NCBI RefSeq assembly: GCF_009930815.1
Contig: NZ_CP022222.1
Coordinates: 3,824,501 to 3,888,500 of the forward strand
DNA length: 64,000 nt
Source of the DNA: Bradyrhizobium sp. CCBAU 051011
GTDB lineage: Bacteria; Pseudomonadota; Alphaproteobacteria; Rhizobiales; Xanthobacteraceae
Direction: 5' to 3'
In this document: piece after piece, positions 28,241-39,865 of the stretch
Layout: every line of letters starts with the position of its first letter
Position numbering within the stretch: the stretch's first letter is position 1
The notes under the pieces: model-generated
Databases searched by the model: none
What the model was told of the DNA's origin: nothing
Seen by the model: the letters and a program-made list of their open reading frames with translations, nothing else
Position numbers and translations under genes: made by a program

Positions 28241-28744
28241 TTAGTTGGTGGTGTTGATGGCGATCCGTTTGACACTCTGGCTGGCCTGCTCGGTCTTCGG
28301 CAGGTTCACCGTGAGAATGCCATTGCGGAAGTTGGCTTCGGCTTTGTCTTCCTGGACGCCATCGAGCGGGATACGGCGCTCGAACGAGCCGTAGTAGCGC
28401 TCGCTATAACGCCCGCCATTGTCGTGTTCGGCCTTCTTCTCACCGCGGATCGACAGGACGCCGTTGGCGATTTCGACCTGGACGTCCTTTTCGCTCAGTC
28501 CCGGAAGCTCGGCGGAAACCGTCACGGTCTTGTCGGTTTCGTTGAGCTCGATGCGCGGCCAACCGAACTGGCCTTCCATCAGCGGGGCGCCGAGCCGGCC
28601 GACGCTGCCGAAGCTGCCAAACCCGCGGAAGACGTCGTCGAAAAGACGATTCATCTCGCGGTGAAGCGTCAGAAACGGATCGTAAGCCTCGCCCCTCGTG
28701 AGCTGCTGGTTCTTATTCCACGGAATTAGATCGCGAATTGCCAT
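28241..28744 (-). CDS. Small heat-shock protein (Hsp20), class with long N terminus
   Basis: The 167-residue product starts at MAIRDLIPWNKNQQ with AGAAAGGAG upstream; the extra 24 codons of the longer frame have no support. It has an alpha-crystallin domain of about 95 residues (RIELNETDKTVTVSAELPGL, EKDVQVEIANGVLSIRGEKK) and the C-terminal LPKTEQ plus VKRIAI, an IxI-like motif. The N-terminal region RGFGSFGSVGRL is flexible. It is an ATP-independent chaperone that holds unfolding proteins. It lies 80 bases after the other Hsp20 gene and probably shares its promoter. Confidence 0.93.
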   Translation of the reverse strand: MAIRDLIPWNKNQQLTRGEAYDPFLTLHREMNRLFDDVFRGFGSFGSVGRLGAPLMEGQFGWPRIELNETDKTVTVSAELPGLSEKDVQVEIANGVLSIRGEKKAEHDNGGRYSERYYGSFERRIPLDGVQEDKAEANFRNGILTVNLPKTEQASQSVKRIAINTTN

Positions 28745-28824
28745 GTTGGACTCCTTTCTGTCAGGTGCGCCGGCTGTGCGGATGCCGCCCCCGTGCGCAC
28801 CAATGTCGTTAGACACCGACGGCG

Positions 28825-29268
28825 TCAGGCCGCCTGCTTGTGGGTGATCTGCTCGGCGCCGCCGATCGGAATGCTGCGGGGCTTCATGGCCTCGGGCAGC
28901 TCGCGGGCGAGCTCGATCCGCAGCAGCCCGTTATCAAACGCCGCCGTCTTCACCTGCACATAGTCGGCTAGGTTGAATTGGCGCTTGAAGCCTTTGGCCG
29001 GGATGCCGCGATAGAGATAATCGCGTTTCGCCTCGTCGGCCTTGCGGCCCTCGACGGTCAGCACGTTCTGCTCGGCCGTGATCGCGATCTCGTCCGGGCT
29101 GAAGCCGGCGAGCGCGAGCGAGATCTGGTAATGATCTTCGCCCAGCCGTTCGATGTTGTAGGGCGGATAGTTTTCCTCGACGGTCCTTTGTGTCTCGTCG
29201 AGCAGGTCGAAGATGCGATCGAACCCGATGGTCGATCGCCATAGGGGGGTGAAATCGAAGTTCCTCAT
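28825..29268 (-). CDS. hspA: Small heat-shock protein (Hsp20/IbpA class)
   Basis: The 147-residue product has the IbpA-like beginning MRNFDFTPLWRSTIGFDRIF, then NIERLGEDHYQISLALAGF, VLTVEGRKADE and the IPI-like tail (PRSIPIGGAEQ). It starts at ATG 29268; the ribosome site AGGAGG is at 29277-29282 and is buried in the RNA thermometer. The start region (GGACTTGGCT then ATGAGG) is nearly the same as the known Bradyrhizobium hspA ROSE start. This is the first gene of the minus-strand run hsp20-hsp20-hypothetical-glycosyltransferase. The symbol is by analogy. Confidence 0.93.
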   Translation of the reverse strand: MRNFDFTPLWRSTIGFDRIFDLLDETQRTVEENYPPYNIERLGEDHYQISLALAGFSPDEIAITAEQNVLTVEGRKADEAKRDYLYRGIPAKGFKRQFNLADYVQVKTAAFDNGLLRIELARELPEAMKPRSIPIGGAEQITHKQAA

Positions 29269-29381
29269 AGCCAAGTCCTCCTAAGAGCAAGATGGATACG
29301 AAGGAGCGCAGGACACCGGTCCGGCGCCCAGTTCAGTCTGCCGGACCCGATCTGGCATCCGGCGCCGCAGCCTTGCGGCAA
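29269..29381 (-). promoter_or_regulatory. ROSE-type RNA thermometer in the hsp20 5' UTR
   Basis: On the minus strand the leader ends CATCTTGCTCTTAGGAGGAC, then TTGGCT and ATG. The TTGCTC motif (29285-29290) is placed to pair with the AGGAGG ribosome site (29277-29282), which is the defining final hairpin of ROSE elements known from Bradyrhizobium hspA. GC-rich hairpins fill the upstream part. At low temperature the ribosome site is closed and at heat shock it opens. Confidence 0.87.
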
Positions 29382-29387
29382 AAACAG

Positions 29388-29415
29388 AACTAGGAGAAAG
29401 GGCAATGGTTTCAAG
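29388..29415 (-). promoter_or_regulatory. Sigma-32-like heat-shock promoter for hsp20
   Basis: On the minus strand CTTGAAA (29409-29415) is followed after 14 bases by CCTAGTT (29388-29394), a heat-shock sigma pattern. The groES promoter has the same pair (CTTGAAG and CCTAGGT, 15 bases). The expected start is near 29381, giving the ROSE leader. Confidence 0.65.
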
Positions 29416-29707
29416 GTTCTTGCTGAAATTTTTCTGGCCGAAGGTTACGCCGCCAGGCGCTGCAGTCCCGCTTCGGCCTCGCGGGCGAGACGCGTGCCCT
29501 GCGGCGCTCCTTGCCGGAAAGGCCGTCCCGCTCCAGCAAGCTTCGGCAATGCACAATGACCCGCCGTTCGCTCTCGATCAGGAAGCATGTACCGCGTCAG
29601 GGAGGGCGGATCGGGCAGCTCGGAGCCTTGGGGCCGGTGTGCCAATTCGAACATTCTTGCACTCGAGGCGCGACCCGCGAGCAGCGCCGATCGCGCCGCT
29701 TTGGGAC

Positions 29708-30037
29708 TCAGCTCACTCGCGGGAGGCTGCGCTCATGCTCGGATGGAATTTGGAAGAGACCGGGCTGCATATTGTACGGCAATAGCAAGGTATCGGTCTT
29801 GAAAAGCGGCGCGCTCGGCTTCCAGCTCATCCAGCGCATCGACTCTAAATAGGGAATGGGTGGGAGCGGAAGCAAGTTGCCAGCCCTGTCGAGCGCCGGT
29901 CTGGGCGTGCTGTCCATGCCCCATGCGCCAAGCGGCAGAAACATCGTCGCCATGGCAAAGGCGCCTGCGACGATCCTGCTGGCGCTGCGTCCGGAAGTCT
30001 CCGCACGAGCGGAGCCGAGTGTGTACGACCTGATCAT
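29708..30037 (-). CDS. Hypothetical exported protein
   Basis: The 109-residue product has a basic start, then a signal-like hydrophobic segment (ASRIVAGAFAMATMFLPLGAWG), then a Pro/Trp/Leu-rich mature part (PLPPIPYLESMRWMSWKPSAP, FKTDTLLLP). AGGAGGATGAG precedes the ATG. The 39-residue ORF upstream ends inside that ribosome site, so the two may be coupled. Downstream, 29416-29707 contains nothing I recognise. The family is unknown; the order relative to groEL suggests a late gene of the groESL transcript. Confidence 0.55.
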   Translation of the reverse strand: MIRSYTLGSARAETSGRSASRIVAGAFAMATMFLPLGAWGMDSTPRPALDRAGNLLPLPPIPYLESMRWMSWKPSAPLFKTDTLLLPYNMQPGLFQIPSEHERSLPRVS

Positions 30038-30038
30038 C

Positions 30039-30158
30039 TCATCCTCCTGTCCTTGGAAAACTGATCCATGCGATCGTGAGAAGGCTGAGGGCGAACATGA
30101 GCCAATGCATTACAGTCGCCCCGCTCTTGCGCGATCGATCTCGAATGCGAGTGCTCAT
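30039..30158 (-). CDS. Putative 39-residue membrane peptide
   Basis: On the minus strand ATG at 30158 is preceded by AGGGAG. The product begins MSTRIRDRSRKSGATVMHW, then a single hydrophobic helix (LMFALSLLTIAWISF). It ends with GGATGA, where the stop overlaps the ribosome site of the next gene. The basic start plus one helix would place it in the inner membrane. It could also be chance; coding support is limited to the ribosome site and the coupling. Confidence 0.38.
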   Translation of the reverse strand: MSTRIRDRSRKSGATVMHWLMFALSLLTIAWISFPRTGG

Positions 30159-30211
30159 CTGAAGCTCCCTGGTGCTTGTGTTTTCCTTTATCCTAGTGGT
30201 TGGGGAGAGAG

Positions 30212-30231
30212 CCCGGCCGTCTCCGGCCGGT
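30212..30231 (-). terminator. Hairpin after groEL
   Basis: CCGGCCG and CGGCCGG form a perfect stem around TCTC about 12 bases past the groEL stop on the minus strand. No T-run follows, so termination may be partial or the hairpin may only protect the message. Confidence 0.35.
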
Positions 30232-30242
30232 CTCGTGCTTGA

Positions 30243-32227
<1,985 letters not shown>

Positions 32228-32297
32228 GCGCATCCTCCTTGTCAGGTCAGCGATGTCTAAAAAGCCGGGTCCGGAACCGGCCCCCAGGCGCAAAACG

Positions 32298-32326
32298 ACC
32301 TAGGAAGAGAAAAAAAGCGCTTCAAG
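32298..32326 (-). promoter_or_regulatory. Sigma-32-like promoter of groESL
   Basis: On the minus strand CTTGAAG (32320-32326) and CCTAGGT (32298-32304) are separated by 15 bases, matching the pair found before the hsp20 gene. It lies 71 bases upstream of the groES start. Confidence 0.6.
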
Positions 32327-32462
32327 GGGTACGGCAAAAATTTTTTGTCACTCCGGACCTCCGACTGCCAAGGCCCCTTGAACGGCCATTTCCGCTCACC
32401 CAGCTTATCGGCGCCGAGGTCACCACTGGGGGCCGCCAGGCACATTTTGTCGGGGAGAAACC

Positions 32463-33560
<1,098 letters not shown>

Positions 33561-34069
33561 ACCGTCGTCTGCGATTGGGTCCCTATGCAGAAGTGATTGT
33601 CGTGGAGAGACCGTAGCGCGATCGCATGTGGAGCGGCAGTTTAAGGACCGTAGAACTGATGAGATGAGCGACGAAACGATGCGTTTCTGGTGCGGTAGCT
33701 CGACAGCCGGCCAAATGATGATCTGATAAGTGATCGTTTCGTGCGATGAGCCCGCCGAATCTGCGACCAGAAAGGAGATGCCATCGTCAAATCGAATGTG
33801 CAGCGGTAGGTTGATGGCCGCTGAAGCAGAGCGATGAGCGACGATCGAACAGTGCCCCTGATTTGCCCGACGTGTCAAAATGCTTTCGAGCGATCGCTCA
33901 AAGTCACCGGCTACTTTGCATGGGGTTGTTTTCGATATTTTTGTTGGGGGCGGTGGCTGTCCGGCCCGCCTTCGCCCAAGTGGGCTTCGGCGCGGAAGCC
34001 TTCACTCGCTTCGCTCGGAGAGGTCAAGGGCTGGCCTGCCTAGCCGTAGCTCGCGAAGCGAGCGAAGGC
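33561..34069. other. Gene-free stretch downstream of the protease
   Basis: No coding sequence is convincing here. It contains a partial third match to the repeat start (ATGTGGAGCGGCAGT near 33625-33640) and then the right copy of the direct repeat, running into the tRNA gene. Confidence 0.5.
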
Positions 34070-34118
34070 TGGTGGGCCCGGCAGGACTCGAACCTGCAAC
34101 CAGACCGTTATGAGCGGC
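33792..34118. repeat. Right copy of long imperfect direct repeat
   Basis: This is the partner of 25442-25741, 8.4 kb away in the same orientation. It ends inside the intact tRNA-Ile2 gene. A block around 34018-34058 is extra compared with the left copy and includes TCGCGAAGCGAGCGAA-type short palindromes. Confidence 0.8.
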
Positions 34119-34145
34119 CGGCTCTAACCATTGAGCTACAGGCCC
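34070..34145 (-). tRNA. tRNA-Ile2 (anticodon CAU)
   Basis: The 76-base cloverleaf with encoded CCA starts GGGCCTGTAGCTC on the minus strand. It has D stem GCTC/GAGC, anticodon stem GGCCG/CGGTC, loop CTCATAA (anticodon CAT), T stem GCAGG/CCTGC with TTCGAGT, and acceptor pairing GGGCCTG with CGGGCCC. The body is close to bacterial tRNA-Ile2, whose CAU is modified to lysidine to read AUA, rather than to initiator or elongator Met tRNAs. That assignment is by sequence resemblance. Confidence 0.93.
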
Positions 34146-34316
34146 CGCCGCGGAGCGGCCGCGGGAAGGGCGGCCGGCAACGGTGCTGGCATCGTTTACA
34201 GGCATGACAGCGATACGGCAATGCCGGGTTGGGAGCCAAGAACAGGCTTTCATCGGGCCCCGCGCTTGCCTACAACCTCCATTGCATCATTCGTCACCGA
34301 ACGCTTGAGGCTAGAA

Positions 34317-35282
34317 ATGAAACTCGCTGGGATCGTCTGGGCCGGCCTGCTCCTGTTCGCCGGCGCCGCCGCGGCGCAGGAGGGAGGCAAGGCCATTACC
34401 AAAACCACAATCAGCCTGGGGACCGCGACGCCGGGTGGTGGCTTCCCGGTCTATGGCAATGCGTTCGCGGAAATCCTGAATGCGGCCGATCCGGGGCTCT
34501 CGATCGAGCCGCGCAATACCAAGGGCTCCAACGAAAACATTCCGCTGCTGGAATCCGACCAGCTCGACATCGCGCTGATCGCGGGAGAGCCCGCCTACGA
34601 GGCCTTCATGGGCATCGGCCGGCCAGCGACAAAGCTGAAAATCCTGACCGCGATGTATTCCAGCCCCGGCATGTTCGTGGTGCGGGCGGACAGCCCCTAC
34701 AAGACGATCAAGGATCTGGTCGGCCAGCCGGTCGCCTTCGGCGCCAGGGGCTCGGGCCTGCCGATCCTGTCGCGTTACATCCTCGACGGAATCGGGCTGA
34801 AGCAGGACGAGGACTTCAAGTCGATCTATCTCGACCGTGCCGGCGACGGTCCGGCCATGGTGCAGGACGGGCGCGCCGCCGCTCTGTGGGGCGCCGGCAT
34901 CGGCTGGCCGGGTTTTGCCGCGATGGCGCAGGCGCCCGGTGGCGCCCGGTTCATCGCGCCGGACGCGGCCGAGATCGCGCGCGTCCGCGCCAAGCACACC
35001 TTCCTCAAGCCATTGACGGTCCCGGCCAACAGCTATCCGAACCAGCCAGCAGCCATCGATTCCATCGGCTCATGGAGTTTTGTGCTCGCCCGCGAAAGCC
35101 TGCCTGATGACGTCGCCTACCGCCTCGCGCGCACCCTGCATGGGCAGGAGGCCGCGCTGTGCAAGAAGTTGCCGCAGGCTTGCGAGACCACGGCGGCGAA
35201 CACCGTTGCCGCCGCACCGAATGCGGCGCTGATTCATCCCGGGGTGATGAAGTATTTTAGGGAAGCAGGAATAGTGAAATAG
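34317..35282 (+). CDS. TAXI-family TRAP transporter solute-binding protein
   Basis: I start this 321-residue product at ATG 34317 (GAGG nearby), which gives a signal peptide (LAGIVWAGLLLFAGAAAAQ). The TAXI opening is TISLGTATPGGGFPVYGNAF, with ENIPLLESDQLDIALIAGE and GQPVAFGARGSGLPILSRYI. It is distinct from the TAXI protein at 2624. No TRAP membrane subunit lies beside it. The ligand is not readable. An inverted repeat after the stop (35290-35329) separates it from the convergent ABC binding protein gene. Confidence 0.86.
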   Translation: MKLAGIVWAGLLLFAGAAAAQEGGKAITKTTISLGTATPGGGFPVYGNAFAEILNAADPGLSIEPRNTKGSNENIPLLESDQLDIALIAGEPAYEAFMGIGRPATKLKILTAMYSSPGMFVVRADSPYKTIKDLVGQPVAFGARGSGLPILSRYILDGIGLKQDEDFKSIYLDRAGDGPAMVQDGRAAALWGAGIGWPGFAAMAQAPGGARFIAPDAAEIARVRAKHTFLKPLTVPANSYPNQPAAIDSIGSWSFVLARESLPDDVAYRLARTLHGQEAALCKKLPQACETTAANTVAAAPNAALIHPGVMKYFREAGIVK

Positions 35283-35289
35283 GCGAATA

Positions 35290-35329
35290 GCGAGTGGCGA
35301 ATAGCGAATGGTTCGCTTTCGCCACTCGC
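35290..35329. terminator. Inverted repeat between convergent genes
   Basis: GCGAGTGGCGA (35290-35300) and TCGCCACTCGC (35319-35329) are perfect reverse complements around an 18-base loop, placed between two converging genes. Direct copies of GCGAATAGCGA and CGCCACTCG overlap it. It is probably a two-way terminator. Confidence 0.55.
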
Positions 35330-35339
35330 CACTCGCGTC

Positions 35340-36551
35340 CTATTTCTTCGCCATCGCGCACGCCGGGTCCGGCGGGCCGAACGCTTCGTCGCCCGGGATC
35401 TTGGCGAGGATCTGATAATAGTCCCACGGATATTTCGATTCCTCGGGCTTCTTGACCTGCACCAGCCACAGGTCGTGCACCATCAGATTGTCCTCGCGCA
35501 GTTTGCCGTTGCGGGAGAAAAAATCCTCGATCGGCTTTTCGCGCATCTTCGCCGCGACCTTCAGCGGCTCGTCGGTGCCGGTCTCCTTGATGGCGTTGAG
35601 ATAGCTCGTGACCGACGAATAAACACCGGCCTGCCACATCGTCGGCATCCGGTTCATCTTGGCGAAATAGCGCTTTGACCATTCGCGGGTCTTGTCGTCC
35701 ATGTCCCAGTAGAACGATGTTGTCAGCAACAGGCCTTGCGCTGCCGGTAACCCAAGCGAATGGATGTCGGTGATCAGCGCGAGCAATGCCGCCATCTGCT
35801 GACCGCCCTTGAGCACGCCGAACTCCGCGGCGGTCTTGATCTCGTTCATGTTGTTGGGCGGACCGGCCGCGATGCCGATGATCTTGGCCTTGGACGCCTG
35901 CGCCTGCAGCACGAAGGATGACAAATCAGGCGTGGCGAGCGGCGGGCGCACCGAGCCCAGCACCTTGCCGCCATTGGCGGTGACGACGCTCGAGGCATCG
36001 CGTTCGAGCGAATGGCCGAACGCATAGTCGTCGGTGATGAAGAACCAGCTATCGCCGCCGCGCTTCACCACCGCCTGCGCGGTGCCGACCGCGAGCGAAC
36101 GGGTATCGATCACCCACTGCATCGCGTAAGGCGAACAGGATTTGCCGTGGAAGTCGGCGGTGAGGGTCGAATGCGTGATGAACAGCTTCTTCTTCTCATT
36201 GGCGATGCCTTGCACCGCAAGCCCCACCGCGGATACCGGCACGTCGACGATCAGATCGACCTGATCGACGTCGTACCAGCGCCGGGCGATGCCGCCGCCG
36301 ATGTCGGGCTTGAGCTGGTGGTCGCCGACGATGATGCTGATCGGCTTGCCCACCACCTTGCCGCCGAAATCGTCGATCGCCATTTGCGCTGACGTGACCG
36401 AGCCCTGGCCGGTCGGCGTCGCCGCCGGGCCGTTCATGTCGGTGAGGACGCCGATCTTGACCACATCGTCTGAAATTTGTGCGAGCGCCGCGGTCGATGC
36501 CAGCATCGCGGCCGCAAGCACGGTAAGCCTGGATAGGTTCCTGGCGAACAT
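35340..36551 (-). CDS. ABC transporter substrate-binding protein (branched-chain amino acid type)
   Basis: The 403-residue product has a signal peptide (LTVLAAAMLASTAALAQ). The Leu/Ile/Val-binding fold shows VVKIGVLTDMNGPAATPTG, GQGSVTSAQMAIDDFGGK, then PVSAVGLAVQGIANEKKKLF and ERDASSVVTANGGKVLGSVR. Such proteins bind amino acids, amides or aromatic acids and hand them to a LivHMGF-type importer. No importer genes are adjacent, so it is an orphan here, as many paralogues are in this group. The convergent neighbour is a TAXI protein. Confidence 0.87.
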   Translation of the reverse strand: MFARNLSRLTVLAAAMLASTAALAQISDDVVKIGVLTDMNGPAATPTGQGSVTSAQMAIDDFGGKVVGKPISIIVGDHQLKPDIGGGIARRWYDVDQVDLIVDVPVSAVGLAVQGIANEKKKLFITHSTLTADFHGKSCSPYAMQWVIDTRSLAVGTAQAVVKRGGDSWFFITDDYAFGHSLERDASSVVTANGGKVLGSVRPPLATPDLSSFVLQAQASKAKIIGIAAGPPNNMNEIKTAAEFGVLKGGQQMAALLALITDIHSLGLPAAQGLLLTTSFYWDMDDKTREWSKRYFAKMNRMPTMWQAGVYSSVTSYLNAIKETGTDEPLKVAAKMREKPIEDFFSRNGKLREDNLMVHDLWLVQVKKPEESKYPWDYYQILAKIPGDEAFGPPDPACAMAKK

Positions 36552-36733
36552 CCCTGTCTTCTCCCTGGAATCGGCGCGTTGGCCGTTGGTGTTTTTCGGG
36601 CGGTTGCCCCGCCAATTGGTCTCATTTGCAACTATTTTGCCCCCGCGTCAATGTGGCCGAATGGAGCGGTTCGCCTCCCGAGCGGTATCTGGTTCTGTTT
36701 CCTTTCGGCGCGATTCAGGGCATAGGGCGAACC

Positions 36734-37846
36734 ATGACCACGCCGCAGCGCCTGCCGACCTCCCTTACGCCGCTTGATAGGGCGCTCGCCGCCCTCCTGC
36801 AGGGCGTAGGGCCCGTCGCGCCGGCAGAACTAACGCTTGTCGAAGCGCTGCGTTGCATTGCCGCCGAGATGCCGCCGCTTCAGGCTCATCCGCCCCGCGA
36901 CGTCGCGGCGGTGGACGGCTACGCATTTTTTGCGCGCGATCTCGTCGGCGCATCCTCCTATTCGCCGTTGCCGTTGTCGACGCCGCCGATCTGGGTCGAG
37001 GCCGGCGATGCGATCCCGGAGGCTTGCGACTGTGTACTCGATTCCGCTTCCGTCGATGTGTCCGGTCCGCTGCCGCAGGTGCTGGAGGAGGCGATCCCGG
37101 GGCAGGGCGTCCGCCGGGCCGGCGGCGATATCGCCGCGGGCAGTTTTGTCGTGGACGCCGGGCGGCGTGTGTTGCCGCGCCATCTCCTGATCGCGCGCGC
37201 TGCCGGCCTGGAACGCTTGAAGGTCCGTCGTCCGCGGCTGCGCATCGTCAATGTTCCCGGTCGCAATGTGACGGCGGACCTGATCATCGAGAGCGCGCGA
37301 GCTATCGGCACCGAGATCGTCTCTTCCACTGCCGCAGGCCGCGATGCCGGATCAATTGCGGCGGCACTGGATGACGGCGCATGCGATCTGCTCCTGATCG
37401 TCGGCGGCTCCGGCGTTGGCCGCACCGATGCGGCGGTGACGGCATTGGCTGCGCGCGGCAAAATTCTCGCCCACGGCATTGCCCTGCAGCCCGGCCGCAC
37501 CTCGGCCGTCGGGCGCGTCGGCAATACGCCCGTCGTCGTTTTGCCGGGCGCGCCGGATCAGGCGCTAGCCGCATGGTGGACGCTGGCGCTTCCCGTGCTC
37601 GATCGCCTCTCGGGCCGCCGCCCGCGCAAGACAGTCAATTTGCCGCTGGCGCGCAAGATTGCATCCAGCGTCGGTATCGCCGAGATCGTGTTGCTGCAGC
37701 GGAAGCAGGATATGTGGGCCGCGCTAGCGGTGGGCGAATTGTCGCTGGATGCGATCGCCCGCGCCGAAGCCTGGCTCGTAGTATCAGGCGGCTCGGAAGG
37801 ATTTGCGGCAGGCAGCCCAGTCGATGCCTATATGTTGCGGGAGTGA
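36734..37846 (+). CDS. MoeA-like molybdopterin-binding protein, divergent
   Basis: The 370-residue product is in MoeA order but eroded: VAAVDGYAFFARDL replaces the usual SAMDGYA motif, VGGSGVGRTDAAV stands where SGGVSVGxxD is expected, and PGAPDQALAAW where PGNPVS is expected. Loss of these key residues argues against normal molybdate insertion. It starts at ATG 36734 (preceded by GGGCGAACC). The next gene, a MoeA-PBP fusion, starts one base after its stop, so the two are coupled and may work together as a sensor or carrier of molybdenum cofactor. Confidence 0.76.
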   Translation: MTTPQRLPTSLTPLDRALAALLQGVGPVAPAELTLVEALRCIAAEMPPLQAHPPRDVAAVDGYAFFARDLVGASSYSPLPLSTPPIWVEAGDAIPEACDCVLDSASVDVSGPLPQVLEEAIPGQGVRRAGGDIAAGSFVVDAGRRVLPRHLLIARAAGLERLKVRRPRLRIVNVPGRNVTADLIIESARAIGTEIVSSTAAGRDAGSIAAALDDGACDLLLIVGGSGVGRTDAAVTALAARGKILAHGIALQPGRTSAVGRVGNTPVVVLPGAPDQALAAWWTLALPVLDRLSGRRPRKTVNLPLARKIASSVGIAEIVLLQRKQDMWAALAVGELSLDAIARAEAWLVVSGGSEGFAAGSPVDAYMLRE

Positions 37847-37847
37847 A

Positions 37848-39809
37848 ATGAGTTCAGGCATGACCAATACGTCCTCGCCGAGAGATCGCGACAATAACGA
37901 GCAGGATCAGTTCCTGACGATCCTGTCGCGTGAGGATGCGCTGGCGCGTTTCGAAGCCGCCTTGTTCCCGCGTCCGGTGCCGGGAGAGAAGCGTCCGCTC
38001 GCTGACGCGCTCGGCTGCGCGCTTGCCGAAGACGTGACGGCGCCGGTCGACGTGCCGCCGTTCGATCGCTCCAACGTCGATGGCTTTGCGGTGCGTTCCG
38101 CCGATCTCGCTTCCGCCGGTGAAGCTTCACCGGTGCGCGTGATGCTGAACGATGAGGTGATCGCCTGCGGCACTGCGCCGACACGGCCGGTCTTGTCCGG
38201 AACAGCCACGCCGATCGCGACCGGCGGTCCGGTGCCGCGCGGCGCCGACGCCGTCGTCATGGTCGAGCATACGCAGCCAATGGGATATCGCGCGATCGAA
38301 ATCCGCCGCGCCGCTTCGCCCGGGCAGTTCGTGTCCTATGCCGGTTCCGATATCGCCCGCGGCGAGGTTCTGCTGCGCGCCGGCACTGTCATCGGCTCGC
38401 GCGAGATCGGCATGCTGGCGGCCTGCGGAATCGCGAATGTGGCCGTCGCGCGCAGGCTGCGCGTCGCCATCATCTCGACCGGTGACGAACTGGTGCAGCC
38501 CGGCCAACCGCTGCGGCCGGCCGCAATTTACGACACCAACGGCGCGATCGTGACGGCGGCGATCTCGGAGAACGGTGGCGAGGCTCGCTTTTTCGGCGCG
38601 ATCCCCGACGACGAAGCGCAACTCGAAGCCGCGATGCGCGAGGCGCTCGCGAGCAGCGACATGCTGGTGCTGTCAGGCGGCACTTCGAAAGGCGCGGGCG
38701 ATGTCTCACACCGCATCATCGGCCGCCTCGGCAAGCCCGGCATCATCGCCCATGGCGTGGCGCTGAAGCCCGGCAAGCCGCTGTGCCTGGCGGTATGCGA
38801 CGGCAAACCAGTGATCATCCTGCCGGGATTTCCGACCTCGGCGATGTTCACCTTCCACGACATGATCGTGCCGGTGCTGCGGCGAATGGCCGGCCTGCCG
38901 CCGCGTTCGGACGCCAAGGTCAATGCGCGCATGCCGGTGCGGATCGCATCCGAACTCGGCCGCACCGAATTCGTCATGGTGTCGCTGGTCGAAGGGGCGG
39001 ACGGGCTGATTGCGTATCCTACGGGCAAGGGTTCCGGCGCCATCACCTCGTTCGCGCAGGCCGACGGTTTTCTAAAGATCGATGCGCTCGCGGACCAGAT
39101 GCCGGCGGGCAGCGAGGCTGAGGTGACGCTGTTCACGCCGCATGTGCGGGCGCCCGATCTCGTCATCGTCGGCAGCCATTGTACCGGGCTCGACCTCGTC
39201 ACCGCGCCGCTGGCGCATGCCGGGCTCGTCGTGCGCTCGATCGCCGTCGGCAGCCTCGGCGGGCTCGCGGCCGCCAAACGCGGCGAATGCGATTTTGCGC
39301 CGATCCATTTGTTCGACGAGAAGAGCGAAACCTACAACACGCCCTATCTTGCCGAGGGTTTGGAACTGGTGCCCGGCTGGCGTCGCATGCAGGGCATCGT
39401 GTTTCGCAGGGGCGACCGGCGTTTCGAAGGCTTGAGCGCCGAGGAGGCGGTGCGCGCGGCAATCGCCGATTCCGCCTGCATCATGGTCAACCGCAACCAG
39501 GGCGCCGGCACGCGCATCCTGATCGACCGGCTGCTCGGTGGCGCGCGTCCCGATGGTTACTGGAATCAGCCGCGCTCGCACAATGCGGTAGCGGCAGCCG
39601 TTGCGCAGCATCGTGCCGATTGGGGCATGACCATTGCGCCGGTCGCGCATGCGTCAAACCTGGGTTTCATTCCCTTTGCCGAAGAGCATTATGATTTCGC
39701 GCTGGTGACGGCTCGCAAGCAACGGCCGGCCGTGCAGGCGTTTCTCGATGCGCTGGCGTCGGAGGCGGGCCGCACGGCGCTGCAGCAGGCGGGTTTCCGG
39801 CCGGCCTGA
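37848..39809 (+). CDS. MoeA fused to a periplasmic-binding-protein-like domain
   Basis: The 653-residue product starts at ATG 37848, after GGGAG. Residues 1 to about 420 are MoeA-like (FDRSNVDGFAVRSADL, GGPVPRGADAVVMVEH, SGGTSKGAGD, PGFPTSAMFTF). Residues from about 430 are a PBP-like domain (LVIVGSHCTGLDLVTAPL, CDFAPIHLFDEKSETYN, VNRNQGAGTRILIDRLLG). No signal peptide is present, so the domain acts in the cytoplasm, probably sensing a small ligand such as the oxyanion or cofactor. Fusions of this kind are known as molybdopterin biosynthesis proteins in archaea and some bacteria. It overlaps none and leads into a FAD enzyme gene. Confidence 0.89.
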   Translation: MSSGMTNTSSPRDRDNNEQDQFLTILSREDALARFEAALFPRPVPGEKRPLADALGCALAEDVTAPVDVPPFDRSNVDGFAVRSADLASAGEASPVRVMLNDEVIACGTAPTRPVLSGTATPIATGGPVPRGADAVVMVEHTQPMGYRAIEIRRAASPGQFVSYAGSDIARGEVLLRAGTVIGSREIGMLAACGIANVAVARRLRVAIISTGDELVQPGQPLRPAAIYDTNGAIVTAAISENGGEARFFGAIPDDEAQLEAAMREALASSDMLVLSGGTSKGAGDVSHRIIGRLGKPGIIAHGVALKPGKPLCLAVCDGKPVIILPGFPTSAMFTFHDMIVPVLRRMAGLPPRSDAKVNARMPVRIASELGRTEFVMVSLVEGADGLIAYPTGKGSGAITSFAQADGFLKIDALADQMPAGSEAEVTLFTPHVRAPDLVIVGSHCTGLDLVTAPLAHAGLVVRSIAVGSLGGLAAAKRGECDFAPIHLFDEKSETYNTPYLAEGLELVPGWRRMQGIVFRRGDRRFEGLSAEEAVRAAIADSACIMVNRNQGAGTRILIDRLLGGARPDGYWNQPRSHNAVAAAVAQHRADWGMTIAPVAHASNLGFIPFAEEHYDFALVTARKQRPAVQAFLDALASEAGRTALQQAGFRPA

Positions 39810-39865
39810 CGCGCTCGCGAAGTGTAAGAAGCCGCCAACAGAAGCGGCTCGGGGCAGGGGTGGGA

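Noticed and set aside
32228..32340. CIRCE element or ROSE element before groES
   Set aside because: No TTAGCACTC/GAGTGCTAA dyad and no TTGCT opposite the ribosome site; only a sigma-32-like promoter is visible.
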